From: Castellaniella sp049671645
GTDB lineage: Bacteria; Pseudomonadota; Gammaproteobacteria; Burkholderiales; Burkholderiaceae_B
Direction: 5' to 3'
Length of the DNA: 64,000 nucleotides
NCBI RefSeq assembly: GCF_049671645.1
Contig: NZ_JBATVG010000003.1
Location: 1-64,000 of the forward strand
Positions 41,509 to 53,745 of this stretch are shown here, piece after piece. Positions within the stretch are counted from its first letter, which is position 1. Each line of letters begins with the position of its first letter. The notes under the pieces were generated by a model. It saw only the letters and a list, made by a program, of their open reading frames with translations. It was not told the origin of the DNA and did no database searches. The translations under genes and the position numbers were made by a program.

Positions 41509-41712
41509 GGCCGGGGGATGATGCAGGGGGCGGTGCGCCCTGTTCGGCGGTCCTCCCTGCGGTCGGACTGCCCGGCCCTTCTTCGTCCAGCCGGGCGGCG
41601 GGCGAACTCGCCGCTACGCGGCTCAGACACACCCGCCGACTTCCCCCGGCTTCCCTTCAGAAGCCGCCGGCGCCTCACACGGTTGCCCCGCCCCCTGCAT
41701 CATCCCCCGGCC
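41509..41712. repeat. Structured intergenic element bounded by a 25-bp inverted repeat
   Basis: Two arms, 41509-41533 and 41688-41712, are perfect 25-bp reverse complements of each other. Between them are further hairpins: GCCCGGC / GCCGGGC around 41570-41597 and CGGCTT / AAGCCG around 41647-41675. No gene is credible within it, although high GC leaves open frames on both strands. The architecture resembles a dispersed palindromic repeat or a small non-autonomous mobile element. No target-site duplication is obvious. Confidence 0.7.
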
Positions 41713-41786
41713 GGGTTTGCGGTTGGCGAGGCAAAAACCGTGTTTCATGCCCCAACAGCGGGCGTGTTAAGTATGCGCTATGCGGC

Positions 41787-42443
41787 CTACTGCCCGCTTT
41801 TCGCGTTCAGCGCCTTGATCAGCCCGTCGATGCCGTTGCGGCCGATTTCCTGGGCGAACTGGTTGCGGTAGTTCTGGATCAGCCAGATGCCTTCCACGTT
41901 CAGATCGTAGACCTTCCAGCCCGCGTCCGTCTGTTCCAACCGGTAGTCCACCCCGATGGGCGAGCTGTTGGGTTGGGACACCGACGTGCGCACCACCGCG
42001 TCGTCGGCCTGCTTGTCGCCCCGGAACGGCAGCAGCGTGATGGTCGTGTCCGGAGTCACGCGCGTGAATGCGCCGCTGTAGGTGCGGATCAGCGTGCCGG
42101 TGAAAGCCTTCACCAGATCGGCCTGCTGTTGGGCCGAGGCCTGGCGCCAGTAGCGGCCGGCGGCCAGGCGCGTGGTCTTGTTCATGTCCACGTAGGGCAA
42201 GGCGTATTGACGCACCAGGGCCGTGATGTGGCTGACGTCGCCCTTCAGCGCCAGGGGATCCGCCTTGACGGCGTCCAGCATGTTGTTGGCCACCGCGCCC
42301 AGGAACACGTCGGGCGTGGCCTTGGGGTCGACGGCGTGTTCGGCCTGGGCGGCGGGCAGGATGCCCAGCGCCAGGACGGCGCCCAGCAGGAAGGTCTGGG
42401 CCAGGCGGTACAGGTTCGACGGCAGGAAAGGCTTCATCATCAT
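41787..42443 (-). CDS. mlaC: Periplasmic phospholipid-binding protein MlaC
   Basis: A 218-residue protein with a signal peptide (cut near AQA) and a Tol-Ttg2-type (MlaC) domain: KGDVSHITALVRQYALPYVDM, then TLIRTYSGAFTRV and VYDLNVEGIWLIQNYRNQF. It shuttles phospholipids between the outer-membrane MlaA complex and the inner-membrane MlaFED transporter. It is the last mla gene; the usual STAS-domain partner mlaB does not follow. Confidence 0.93.
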   Translation of the reverse strand: MMMKPFLPSNLYRLAQTFLLGAVLALGILPAAQAEHAVDPKATPDVFLGAVANNMLDAVKADPLALKGDVSHITALVRQYALPYVDMNKTTRLAAGRYWRQASAQQQADLVKAFTGTLIRTYSGAFTRVTPDTTITLLPFRGDKQADDAVVRTSVSQPNSSPIGVDYRLEQTDAGWKVYDLNVEGIWLIQNYRNQFAQEIGRNGIDGLIKALNAKSGQ

Positions 42444-42537
42444 TCGGGGACTCCAGGGAGCGCCGGGGAAAACCCCCGGCGCCGGTTCGTCGCAGGCCCG
42501 GCCGCGGAACGGCCGGGGCCGGACGGTCCGGCGTGGG

Positions 42538-43380
42538 TCAATGGGCGGCTTGATCGTCCGGGTCTTCGTACACCGGCAGTGTGTCGGACGCCTTCGCGGA
42601 CGGCGCCTGGTCCAGCGCGTCTTCGGTGCTGGCGCGTTCGCCTCGGGCCCGGCTATCCAGCATAGCCTTGCGGCGTTGCAAATAGGCGTCGCGGATGAAA
42701 CTGTATTTGTCCAGGGCGATCTGGTCCACCAGACGGTCGGCTTCCAGCAGATTGGCGCGGGTGTCGACGATGTACAGGCCCAGGATGGAGTTGCGCACCG
42801 GCACGTTGTCGATGGTGAAGACCGCGGCGGCCGGGCTCGAAGGCACCGTCAGGGTGACTGCCGTGCCGACCCCGTCGCGCACCGTGCTGGGGCCCAGGAA
42901 GGGCAGGACGAAGTACGGCCCCTGGCCAAAGCCCCAGACGCCCAGCGTCATGCCGAAATCGTTGGGGACCTTGCGGGCGCCGTGCATCGAGGCGACGTCG
43001 ATACAGCCGCCCAGGCCCGCCGTGGTGTTGAACAGCACGCGCCCGAACGTATCGACGAAATCGCGGCCGCGTCCCTGCAGCAGGCTGTTGATGCCGGACC
43101 AGACATCGCTCAGGTTGCCGAAGATGTTGTGGATGCAGGTGCGCACGGGGCGGGGGGTGACGGTTTCGTAGCCGGTGGCGATGGGCTTGAGCACCGCGCG
43201 GTCCACCGTGTCGTTGAAGGCGTACATGCCGCGGTTATACGATTCCCAGGGGTCGTTGGGCGAAGGGTGCGGCACCTGGGCGCAGCCCGCCATCAGCGCC
43301 ACGGCCGCCAGGGCCAGGACGGTGCGTGTCGTGCGGCTGCGGCGGGGACAGGGTCGGTGCGGGTGGGCGGTCGTGGTCAT
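42538..43380 (-). CDS. mlaA: Outer-membrane lipoprotein MlaA (VacJ)
   Basis: A 280-residue lipoprotein with a lipobox LMAGC (Cys33) after an Arg-rich N-terminus. The MlaA domain shows NDPWESYNRGMYAFNDTVDR, GLGGCIDVASMHGARKVPND and LGVWGFGQGPYFVLPFLGPS. It removes mislocalised phospholipids from the outer leaflet. The start at 43380 is preferred over an in-frame ATG at 43452, because a -10-like element sits between them and the later start gives a good lipoprotein signal. It is embedded in the mla operon, unlike in E. coli. Confidence 0.93.
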   Translation of the reverse strand: MTTTAHPHRPCPRRSRTTRTVLALAAVALMAGCAQVPHPSPNDPWESYNRGMYAFNDTVDRAVLKPIATGYETVTPRPVRTCIHNIFGNLSDVWSGINSLLQGRGRDFVDTFGRVLFNTTAGLGGCIDVASMHGARKVPNDFGMTLGVWGFGQGPYFVLPFLGPSTVRDGVGTAVTLTVPSSPAAAVFTIDNVPVRNSILGLYIVDTRANLLEADRLVDQIALDKYSFIRDAYLQRRKAMLDSRARGERASTEDALDQAPSAKASDTLPVYEDPDDQAAH

Positions 43381-43429
43381 GGAATCGGGGGCAGTGAGGG
43401 GGCAGGCGGCCAGGCCGTAGTTGCTGCGT

Positions 43430-43435
43430 ATTGTA
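43430..43435 (-). promoter_or_regulatory. Candidate -10 element upstream of mlaA
   Basis: TACAAT on the - strand about 50 bp before the mlaA ATG, in a 154-bp gap between mlaD and mlaA. No convincing -35. It suggests mlaA-mlaC may have its own promoter besides read-through from mlaFED. Confidence 0.3.
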
Positions 43436-43534
43436 ACCTTACCGGTCTTCATTGCCGGGAAAGGCGTCGCCGTCTTTCGACGCGCGGCTTGCGTGGACCG
43501 GGTCGCGGTCGGAGAAGGCGGCCCGGCCGGAGGG

Positions 43535-44041
43535 TCAGTGGGCGTCGCCGGCCGCGGGCGCTGCGGATGGCGCTGCAGCCGAGCCTTCTTTTTCAGCGGA
43601 GTTATACAGGAATTTGCTGATCAGGTCTTCCAGCACGACGGCCGATTGGGTGAACTCGATGGTACCGCCATCCGCCAGGTTCTTGTCTTCGCCGCCCGGA
43701 GTCAGGCCGATGTATTGTTCGCCCAACAGGCCGGAGGTCAGGATGGAGGCCGATGTGTCGGTCGGAAATTGATACTGTTTTTCCAGATCCACGGCCACGG
43801 TGGCCTGGAAGCGCTTGTTGTCGAAACTGATGGATGCCACCCGCCCGACGACGACCCCGCTGCTTTTCACGGGGGCGCGGGCCTTCAGGCCGCCGACGTT
43901 GTCGAAATGGGCCTGTACCCGGTAGGTGGGGGCGAAGGAGAAGGAGCTCATGTTGCCGGCTCTCAGGGCCAGGAACACCAGGGCGATCAGCCCCAGCAGA
44001 ATGAACAACCCTACCCAGAAATCGGTTTTTTCGCGTGTCAT
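43535..44041 (-). CDS. mlaD: Phospholipid transport MCE-domain protein MlaD
   Basis: A 168-residue protein with a single N-terminal membrane helix (FWVGLFILLGLIALVFLAL) and an MCE domain (VQAHFDNVGGLKARAPVKSS, then SILTSGLLGEQYIGL). It forms the hexameric periplasmic ring of the MlaFEDB complex. The ATG at 44041 (MTREKTDFW) is the normal start. A short Ala-rich tail ends the protein. Confidence 0.95.
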   Translation of the reverse strand: MTREKTDFWVGLFILLGLIALVFLALRAGNMSSFSFAPTYRVQAHFDNVGGLKARAPVKSSGVVVGRVASISFDNKRFQATVAVDLEKQYQFPTDTSASILTSGLLGEQYIGLTPGGEDKNLADGGTIEFTQSAVVLEDLISKFLYNSAEKEGSAAAPSAAPAAGDAH

Positions 44042-44051
44042 GAAATGATCC

Positions 44052-44840
44052 TTAGTGCGCAAACATCAGCGCCGTCAGCAGGAAATCCAGTCCCAGCACG
44101 GCCAGCGCGCCGCTGACGACCGTGCGCGTGGTGGCGCGGGACACCCCTTCGGGGGTGGGCAGAGCGGTCCAGCCCTGGTGCAAGGCGATGAGCGTGACCA
44201 CGACGCCGAACACCAGGCTCTTGATGACCCCGTTGAGCACGTCGTTGACGACGTCCACCCCGCCTTGCATCTGCGACCAGAATGCGCCCGGGTCGATGCC
44301 GATCAGCACTACCCCGACGAACCAGCCGCCCAGGATGCCGACCATGGAAAAGACGGCCGCCAGCACCGGCATGGCGATGACGCCGCCCCAGAAGCGCGGC
44401 GTGAGCACCCGGCGGATGGGGTCGACGGCCATGACTTCCATGGCGGAGAGCTGTTCGCCGGCTTTCATCAGGCCGATCTCGGCGGTCAGCGAGGTGCCCG
44501 CCCGGCCCGCGAACAGCAGGGCGGTCACGACCGGCCCCAATTCGCGGGTGAGCGAGAGCGCCACCAGCAGGCCCAGGGCTTCTTCCGAGCCGTAGCGGTT
44601 CAGGGTGTAGTAGCCCTGCAGCCCCAGGACGAAACCCACGAACAGGCCGGAGACGCCGATGATCAGCAGGGAATGGTTGCCGATGAAATGCACCTGCTGG
44701 GCCGTCAGCCTGGGACGGCGCCACAGGATGCTGCTGCGGGCCAGGATGGCCACGAACAGGCGGGCGAAGGCCCCCAGGCCGGTCAGTATGGAGACAAAGC
44801 CGTGGCCCAGCGCGGCGATGCGGCGCGATAGTGCGTTCAT
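44052..44840 (-). CDS. mlaE: Phospholipid transport permease MlaE
   Basis: A 262-residue MlaE/YrbE permease: FIGNHSLLIIGVSGLFVGFV, then VTALLFAGRAGTSLTAEIGL and MAVDPIRRVLTPRFWGG. It has about five membrane helices and forms the channel of the Mla complex. It overlaps the end of mlaF by 4 bases. Confidence 0.95.
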   Translation of the reverse strand: MNALSRRIAALGHGFVSILTGLGAFARLFVAILARSSILWRRPRLTAQQVHFIGNHSLLIIGVSGLFVGFVLGLQGYYTLNRYGSEEALGLLVALSLTRELGPVVTALLFAGRAGTSLTAEIGLMKAGEQLSAMEVMAVDPIRRVLTPRFWGGVIAMPVLAAVFSMVGILGGWFVGVVLIGIDPGAFWSQMQGGVDVVNDVLNGVIKSLVFGVVVTLIALHQGWTALPTPEGVSRATTRTVVSGALAVLGLDFLLTALMFAH

Positions 44841-45658
44841 GCCATCCCCCGGCGGGCCGCCAGCCAGCGCTCGAAGGCGGGTGTCAGCGGGTAGTGGAAG
44901 CCGATCGGGCCATCCGGGCGGCCCTGAAGAAACTGCTGCAGATAGTCGTCCTGGGCGGCCGAGAGTTCCGCCGGCGTGCCCTGGGCCATCAGCCGCCCCT
45001 GGCCGATCAGGTAGACCTGGTCCACGATGGCGAAGGATTCCGCCACGTCGTGGGTGATCAGGATGGATGCGCAGCCCAGTTTATCGGTCATGTCGCGGAT
45101 CAGTTGCGCGGTAATGCCCAGGGAAATCGGGTCCAGGCCGGCGAAGGGCTCGTCGTACAGGATCAGTTCGGGTTCCAGGACCACGGCGCGGGCCAGCGCC
45201 ACGCGCCGCGCCATGCCGCCGGAGATTTCGGAAATGCGCAGGTGCGCCGCATGGCGCAGGCCGACGGCCTGCAGCTTGTCGAGCACCTTTTCGAGAATCT
45301 GCTGTTCGGAAATGCAGGTGTGTTCCCGCAAGGGGAAGGCGACGTTTTCAAAAACGTCCAGATCCGTGAACAGCGCGCCGCCCTGGAACAGCACCCCCAT
45401 GCGTTGGCGGATTTCGCGCAGGGACTCGCCGCGCAGGTCGGCCATGCGGCGCCCGAATACGGCGATGTCGCCCGCCTGGGCCGGCAACTGGCCGGTGACG
45501 GCCCTAAGCAGCGTGGTTTTGCCCGACCCCGAGCCGCCCATCATGGCCACGACCTGCCCTGGCATGACTTGCAGGTCGATGTCGCGCAGCACCGTGAATT
45601 CGCCGTAGCCCAGCGAAACGCCGGCGAAGGTCACGAGAGGATCGGGGGCAGTGGTCAT
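44837..45658 (-). CDS. mlaF: Phospholipid transport ATP-binding protein MlaF
   Basis: A 273-residue ABC ATPase with Walker A GGSGSGKTTLLR, signature ISGGMARRVALAR, Walker B LILYDEPFAGLDP. It drives MlaE and begins the mla operon. The start is set at MTTAPDPLVTFAG (45658); the frame upstream lies in the 89-bp gap after gltD. The gap contains no clear terminator, so read-through from gltBD is possible. Confidence 0.94.
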   Translation of the reverse strand: MTTAPDPLVTFAGVSLGYGEFTVLRDIDLQVMPGQVVAMMGGSGSGKTTLLRAVTGQLPAQAGDIAVFGRRMADLRGESLREIRQRMGVLFQGGALFTDLDVFENVAFPLREHTCISEQQILEKVLDKLQAVGLRHAAHLRISEISGGMARRVALARAVVLEPELILYDEPFAGLDPISLGITAQLIRDMTDKLGCASILITHDVAESFAIVDQVYLIGQGRLMAQGTPAELSAAQDDYLQQFLQGRPDGPIGFHYPLTPAFERWLAARRGMA

Positions 45659-45747
45659 GGGGATGGGGTGGCCTCTTTCTATCAAAGGAATTGTACCTGC
45701 TGTGGCAGGGACGCCCACCCCCCGGGGGCAAGGACCCGTCCGGGCCC

Positions 45748-47211
45748 TCAACGCGGCAGCAGCGACGACCCCATCAGGTATTCATCCACGGACCGGGCGC
45801 ATTGGCGGCCTTCGCGGATGGCCCAGACCACCAGGGACTGGCCGCGCCGCATGTCGCCGGCGGCGAAGACCTTGGCCTGCGAACTGCAGTAGTCATCGGT
45901 ATTGGCCTGCGCATTGCCGCGGCTGTTGACTTCGACGCCGAAGGCGTCCAGCACCGAGCGCACCGGCGAGACGAAGCCCATGGCCAGCAGGATCAGGTCG
46001 GCCTGGATCTCGAAGCGCGAATCCTTGACCTCGCGCATCTTCATCTGGCCGGTGGCCTTGTCCTTCAGCCATTCCAGGCGAGTGGCCACCAGCTTTTCGA
46101 CTTTGCCGCCCTTGCCCTCGAATGCCTGGGTGCCGACGGCCCAATCGCGCTGGCAGCCTTCCTCGTGGGACGAGGACGTGCGCAGCTTGATGGGCCAGTA
46201 CGGCCAGGTGAGCATCTTGTTTTCTTCCTCAGGCGGGCGGAACATCAGTTCGAACTGCGTGACCGATGCCGCGCCCTGGCGGTTGCTGGTGCCCACGCAG
46301 TCCGACCCGGTATCTCCGCCGCCGATGACCACCACATGCTTGCCTTTGGCGCTGATGGGCTTGGCGATGCGGTCGCCGTGATTGATCTTGTTCTGCTGGC
46401 GCAGGAAATCCATGGCGAAATGCACGCCGCGCAGCTCGCGGCCCTCGACGGGCAGATCCCGAGGCTGTTCGCTGCCGCCCGCCAGGACCACGGCATCATG
46501 CAGAGCCAGCAGTTCGTCGGGGGTGATGACGGTCAGTCCGTCATCGGCGTCCTCGGCCCGGCCGACGTAGGTGGACGGGAAGAATTCCACGCCTTCGGAT
46601 TCCATCTGCGCCAGGCGCCGGTCGATGTGGGTCTTTTCCAGCTTGAAGTCGGGGATGCCGTAGCGCAGCAGCCCGCCGATGCGGTTGCTTTTCTCGTAGA
46701 CCGACACGCTGTGGCCGGCCCGGGCCAACTGCTGGGCGCAGGCCAGGCCCGACGGGCCCGACCCCACGATGGCGACTTTCTTGCCGGTCTTGCGGGCCGG
46801 CGGCTGTGGGACGACCCAGCCTTCCTGCCAGCCGCGCTCGATGATGGTGTGCTCGATGGACTTGATGCCCACCGCCGTATCGTTCAGATTCAGGGTACAG
46901 GCGGCCTCGCAGGGCGCGGGGCAGATGCGGCCCGTGAATTCCGGGAAGTTGTTGGTGGACAACAGCGTGTCCAGTGCGCGTTTCCAGTCCTGCTTGTAGA
47001 CTAGGTCGTTCCAGTCGGGGATGATGTTGTTGACCGGGCAGGCGTGGGTGCAGAACGGGACGCCGCAGTCCATGCAGCGGGCGCCCTGGATGCGGGCTTC
47101 CTCGTTCGTCAGCGGCGAGACGTATTCCTTCCAGTGGCGCAGCCGGCTTTCGGGCGCTTCGTAGGCCGGCTTGACCCGGTCGAATTCCATGAAACCAGTG
47201 ATTTTTCCCAT
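45748..47211 (-). CDS. gltD: Glutamate synthase, small subunit (NADPH-dependent)
   Basis: A 487-residue GltD that passes electrons from NADPH through FAD and two 4Fe-4S clusters to GltB. The N-terminal cysteine motifs CMDCGVPFCTHACPVNN and CPAPCEAAC carry the clusters, and VAIVGSGPSGLACAQQLARA and VVVIGGGDTGSDCVG are the FAD and NADPH folds. The start at 47211 (MGKITGFMEFDRV) matches the family and follows gltB by 14 bp. Confidence 0.96.
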   Translation of the reverse strand: MGKITGFMEFDRVKPAYEAPESRLRHWKEYVSPLTNEEARIQGARCMDCGVPFCTHACPVNNIIPDWNDLVYKQDWKRALDTLLSTNNFPEFTGRICPAPCEAACTLNLNDTAVGIKSIEHTIIERGWQEGWVVPQPPARKTGKKVAIVGSGPSGLACAQQLARAGHSVSVYEKSNRIGGLLRYGIPDFKLEKTHIDRRLAQMESEGVEFFPSTYVGRAEDADDGLTVITPDELLALHDAVVLAGGSEQPRDLPVEGRELRGVHFAMDFLRQQNKINHGDRIAKPISAKGKHVVVIGGGDTGSDCVGTSNRQGAASVTQFELMFRPPEEENKMLTWPYWPIKLRTSSSHEEGCQRDWAVGTQAFEGKGGKVEKLVATRLEWLKDKATGQMKMREVKDSRFEIQADLILLAMGFVSPVRSVLDAFGVEVNSRGNAQANTDDYCSSQAKVFAAGDMRRGQSLVVWAIREGRQCARSVDEYLMGSSLLPR

Positions 47212-47225
47212 GATGCGGTATTCCT

Positions 47226-51923
<4,698 letters not shown>

Positions 51924-52024
51924 GGCAGGGCTCGCGAGACTGAATTGCGGATACCACCGTCGTCCGGTGGAATCAGGAAGTTACGCCGCCAAGCCCCTGT
52001 CGACAATAGGTTTTTATATGATGC

Positions 52025-52071
52025 GTCCCTATTTATAAAGATGTTGATGATTATTGATTAATAATAGGGAC
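52025..52071. promoter_or_regulatory. Inverted repeat in the AT-rich control region upstream of gltB
   Basis: Perfect 9-bp arms GTCCCTATT (52025-52033) and AATAGGGAC (52063-52071) are separated by 29 bp. The space between includes most of a 16-bp palindrome ATTATT-GATT-AATAAT (52050-52065). The region (about 52007-52110) is far richer in A and T than its surroundings and holds several -10-like hexamers in both directions, so it is probably the gltB promoter and an operator. Confidence 0.5.
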
Positions 52072-52174
52072 ACATCAAATACGATGAAAATATAACGCTA
52101 ATAATGGCGGATCGTAGTGTGCTTGCAGGGAAAACCCTGATTGAGTCCGGGCAGATATTCTTGATCAGGCCAAT

Positions 52175-52209
52175 GCCGCCCGGGCCGCTCCGTCGCGGAC
52201 CCGGGCGGC
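52175..52209 (-). terminator. Hairpin at the end of the siderophore operon
   Basis: Perfect 10-bp arms GCCGCCCGGG (52175-52184) and CCCGGGCGGC (52200-52209), 16 bp after the stop of the last siderophore gene on the - strand. There is no T run, so it is a probable 3' end hairpin but not a classical intrinsic terminator. The rest of the 302-bp gap (51924-52225) is the gltB leader and the AT-rich control region. Confidence 0.5.
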
Positions 52210-52225
52210 GGGAAGCCATGAGCGC

Positions 52226-53077
52226 TCAGCCCTGATCCAGGGTTGCGCCGCCATCTACGCGCAGATCGTGCAGGGTGATGTGACTGGCCCGATCCGACAG
52301 CAGGAACAGCACGGATGCGGCGATTTCGTCGGGGGTGGCGATCTTGCCCAGCGGGATGCCCAGGCGCCAGTGCGCGGCGTCTCCCTGGATGACGGTTTCG
52401 CGGGAACTGCCCAAAGCCCACATGGCCTGCTGCATGGCGGTGTCCGTCGACCCCGGCGAGACGATATTCACGCGAATGCCGTGCGGCGCCAGCTCCAGGC
52501 CCAGGCAGCGGCTGAATTGCGTGACGGCCGCCTTGGAGGCGGCATACGCGGCCATGCCGGCTCGAGGGGTGGCGGCGGCGTTTGAACTGACCGTGACGAT
52601 GGCGCCGGCGCGGCGTTCGCGCAGGCCGCGGGCGACGGCGCGGCAGACGTGGAAAACCCCGGTGGCGTTGACGTCGAAGCAATGCTGCCATCGGGTGTCG
52701 TCCAGGTCGACGACCTCGCCCATTTCCAGCACGCCCGCGACGCTGGCCAGGCCGTCCAGCGGTCCGAGGGCCGCCTGGGCCTGCGCGACAACGTCTTCGA
52801 CCTGGGCGCCGTTGCGCACGTCCAGGGGGGCCGTCCAGAGCCGGGACGCCGGCTGGGCGTCGGCCGCCGCGCGCAGGGCGAGCAGCCCGTCCGCCTGCAG
52901 ATCGACGGCGGATACCCGGGCGCCCTGCGCCAGCAACTGCCGGGCGACGGCCGCGCCGATGCCGCTGGCGGCGCCCGTGACCAGGATGTGGCGGCCGTGA
53001 AAGCCGCCTTGCGCCGGAGCGGCGGCATCCGTAATAGGCGCTGCCGCGGGTGTCTGGATGTCCGGAACCTGGATCAT
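52226..53077 (-). CDS. entA: 2,3-dihydro-2,3-dihydroxybenzoate dehydrogenase (EntA-like)
   Basis: A 283-residue short-chain dehydrogenase. After about 27 extra N-terminal residues, the NAD motif ILVTGAASGIGAAVARQL appears, with catalytic YAASKAAV later and the C-terminal VDGGATLDQG. It oxidises 2,3-dihydro-DHB to 2,3-dihydroxybenzoate, the catechol unit of the siderophore. Its start overlaps the isochorismatase stop by 4 bases. EntA assignment rests on operon context as SDR enzymes look alike. Confidence 0.88.
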   Translation of the reverse strand: MIQVPDIQTPAAAPITDAAAPAQGGFHGRHILVTGAASGIGAAVARQLLAQGARVSAVDLQADGLLALRAAADAQPASRLWTAPLDVRNGAQVEDVVAQAQAALGPLDGLASVAGVLEMGEVVDLDDTRWQHCFDVNATGVFHVCRAVARGLRERRAGAIVTVSSNAAATPRAGMAAYAASKAAVTQFSRCLGLELAPHGIRVNIVSPGSTDTAMQQAMWALGSSRETVIQGDAAHWRLGIPLGKIATPDEIAASVLFLLSDRASHITLHDLRVDGGATLDQG

Positions 53078-53745
53078 ATTGTGGCCTTTTGGGGTGTCGT
53101 TGCCGTTGTATCCGGCAGTGCGTCGAGAATCTGATCGGTGGTCAGGCTGGCGCCGCAGTTGCGCGAGACGTGGCGGATGGCCATCTGATGGTCCTCCAGA
53201 CTGAAATCCGCGCAGGCGTCCAGCGCCAGGAAGGGCTGCACGCCTTGCATGAAGGCCTCCAGGGCGGTGCTCAGGCAGCCGATATGGGCATAGACGCCCG
53301 TGATGATCAGCTGATCGCGGCTCAGGTCCGCCAGCCGCTGGCGGAAGTCGGAGCGCTGGAATGCGCTGTAGCGCCATTTCGTCAGGACCGTGTCCCGGGG
53401 CCCTGGTCGCAGGGCGGCGACGATGCCCGCGCCGGCCTGCTGGTCCGGGGCGGTCAGGCCCGGGCCCCAGAAATCGTTCAGCAGCGCCCGGTCTGCAGCC
53501 GGTTGCACGGGGGGCTGCGCGGTATAGAACACCGGAATATTCAGGGCGTCGCAACGCGCGCGCAGGCGGGCGATGGCAGCGACCAGGTCGGGGATCGGCG
53601 CTTGGGCGACATCGTATTTGCCCAGGAAATAATCCTGCATGTCGTGGATCAGCAGCGCGGCGCGACGGGCTTCGGGCCGCCAGTTCACGCGGTTGCTCGC
53701 CGGGCCGGCCGGCATGGGGTAGGAAGGTAGCGAGGGAATGCTCAT
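53074..53745 (-). CDS. Isochorismatase, single-domain (EntB N-terminal part)
   Basis: A 223-residue enzyme converting isochorismate to 2,3-dihydro-2,3-dihydroxybenzoate and pyruvate. ALLIHDMQDYFLGKY (with Asp35), LTKWRYSAFQRSDF (Lys123) and ITGVYAHIGCLSTALEAFMQ match the N-terminal domain of EntB closely. It lacks the C-terminal aryl carrier domain of EntB; a separate gene for it lies at 60066-60317. It overlaps its neighbours by 4 bases on both sides. Confidence 0.93.
   Translation of the reverse strand: MSIPSLPSYPMPAGPASNRVNWRPEARRAALLIHDMQDYFLGKYDVAQAPIPDLVAAIARLRARCDALNIPVFYTAQPPVQPAADRALLNDFWGPGLTAPDQQAGAGIVAALRPGPRDTVLTKWRYSAFQRSDFRQRLADLSRDQLIITGVYAHIGCLSTALEAFMQGVQPFLALDACADFSLEDHQMAIRHVSRNCGASLTTDQILDALPDTTATTPQKATI

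Noticed and set aside
41473..41871. Small open frames within the intergenic repeat
   Set aside because: They are Arg/Pro/Ser-rich on both strands, lack ribosome-binding sites and are explained by the inverted repeat and high GC.
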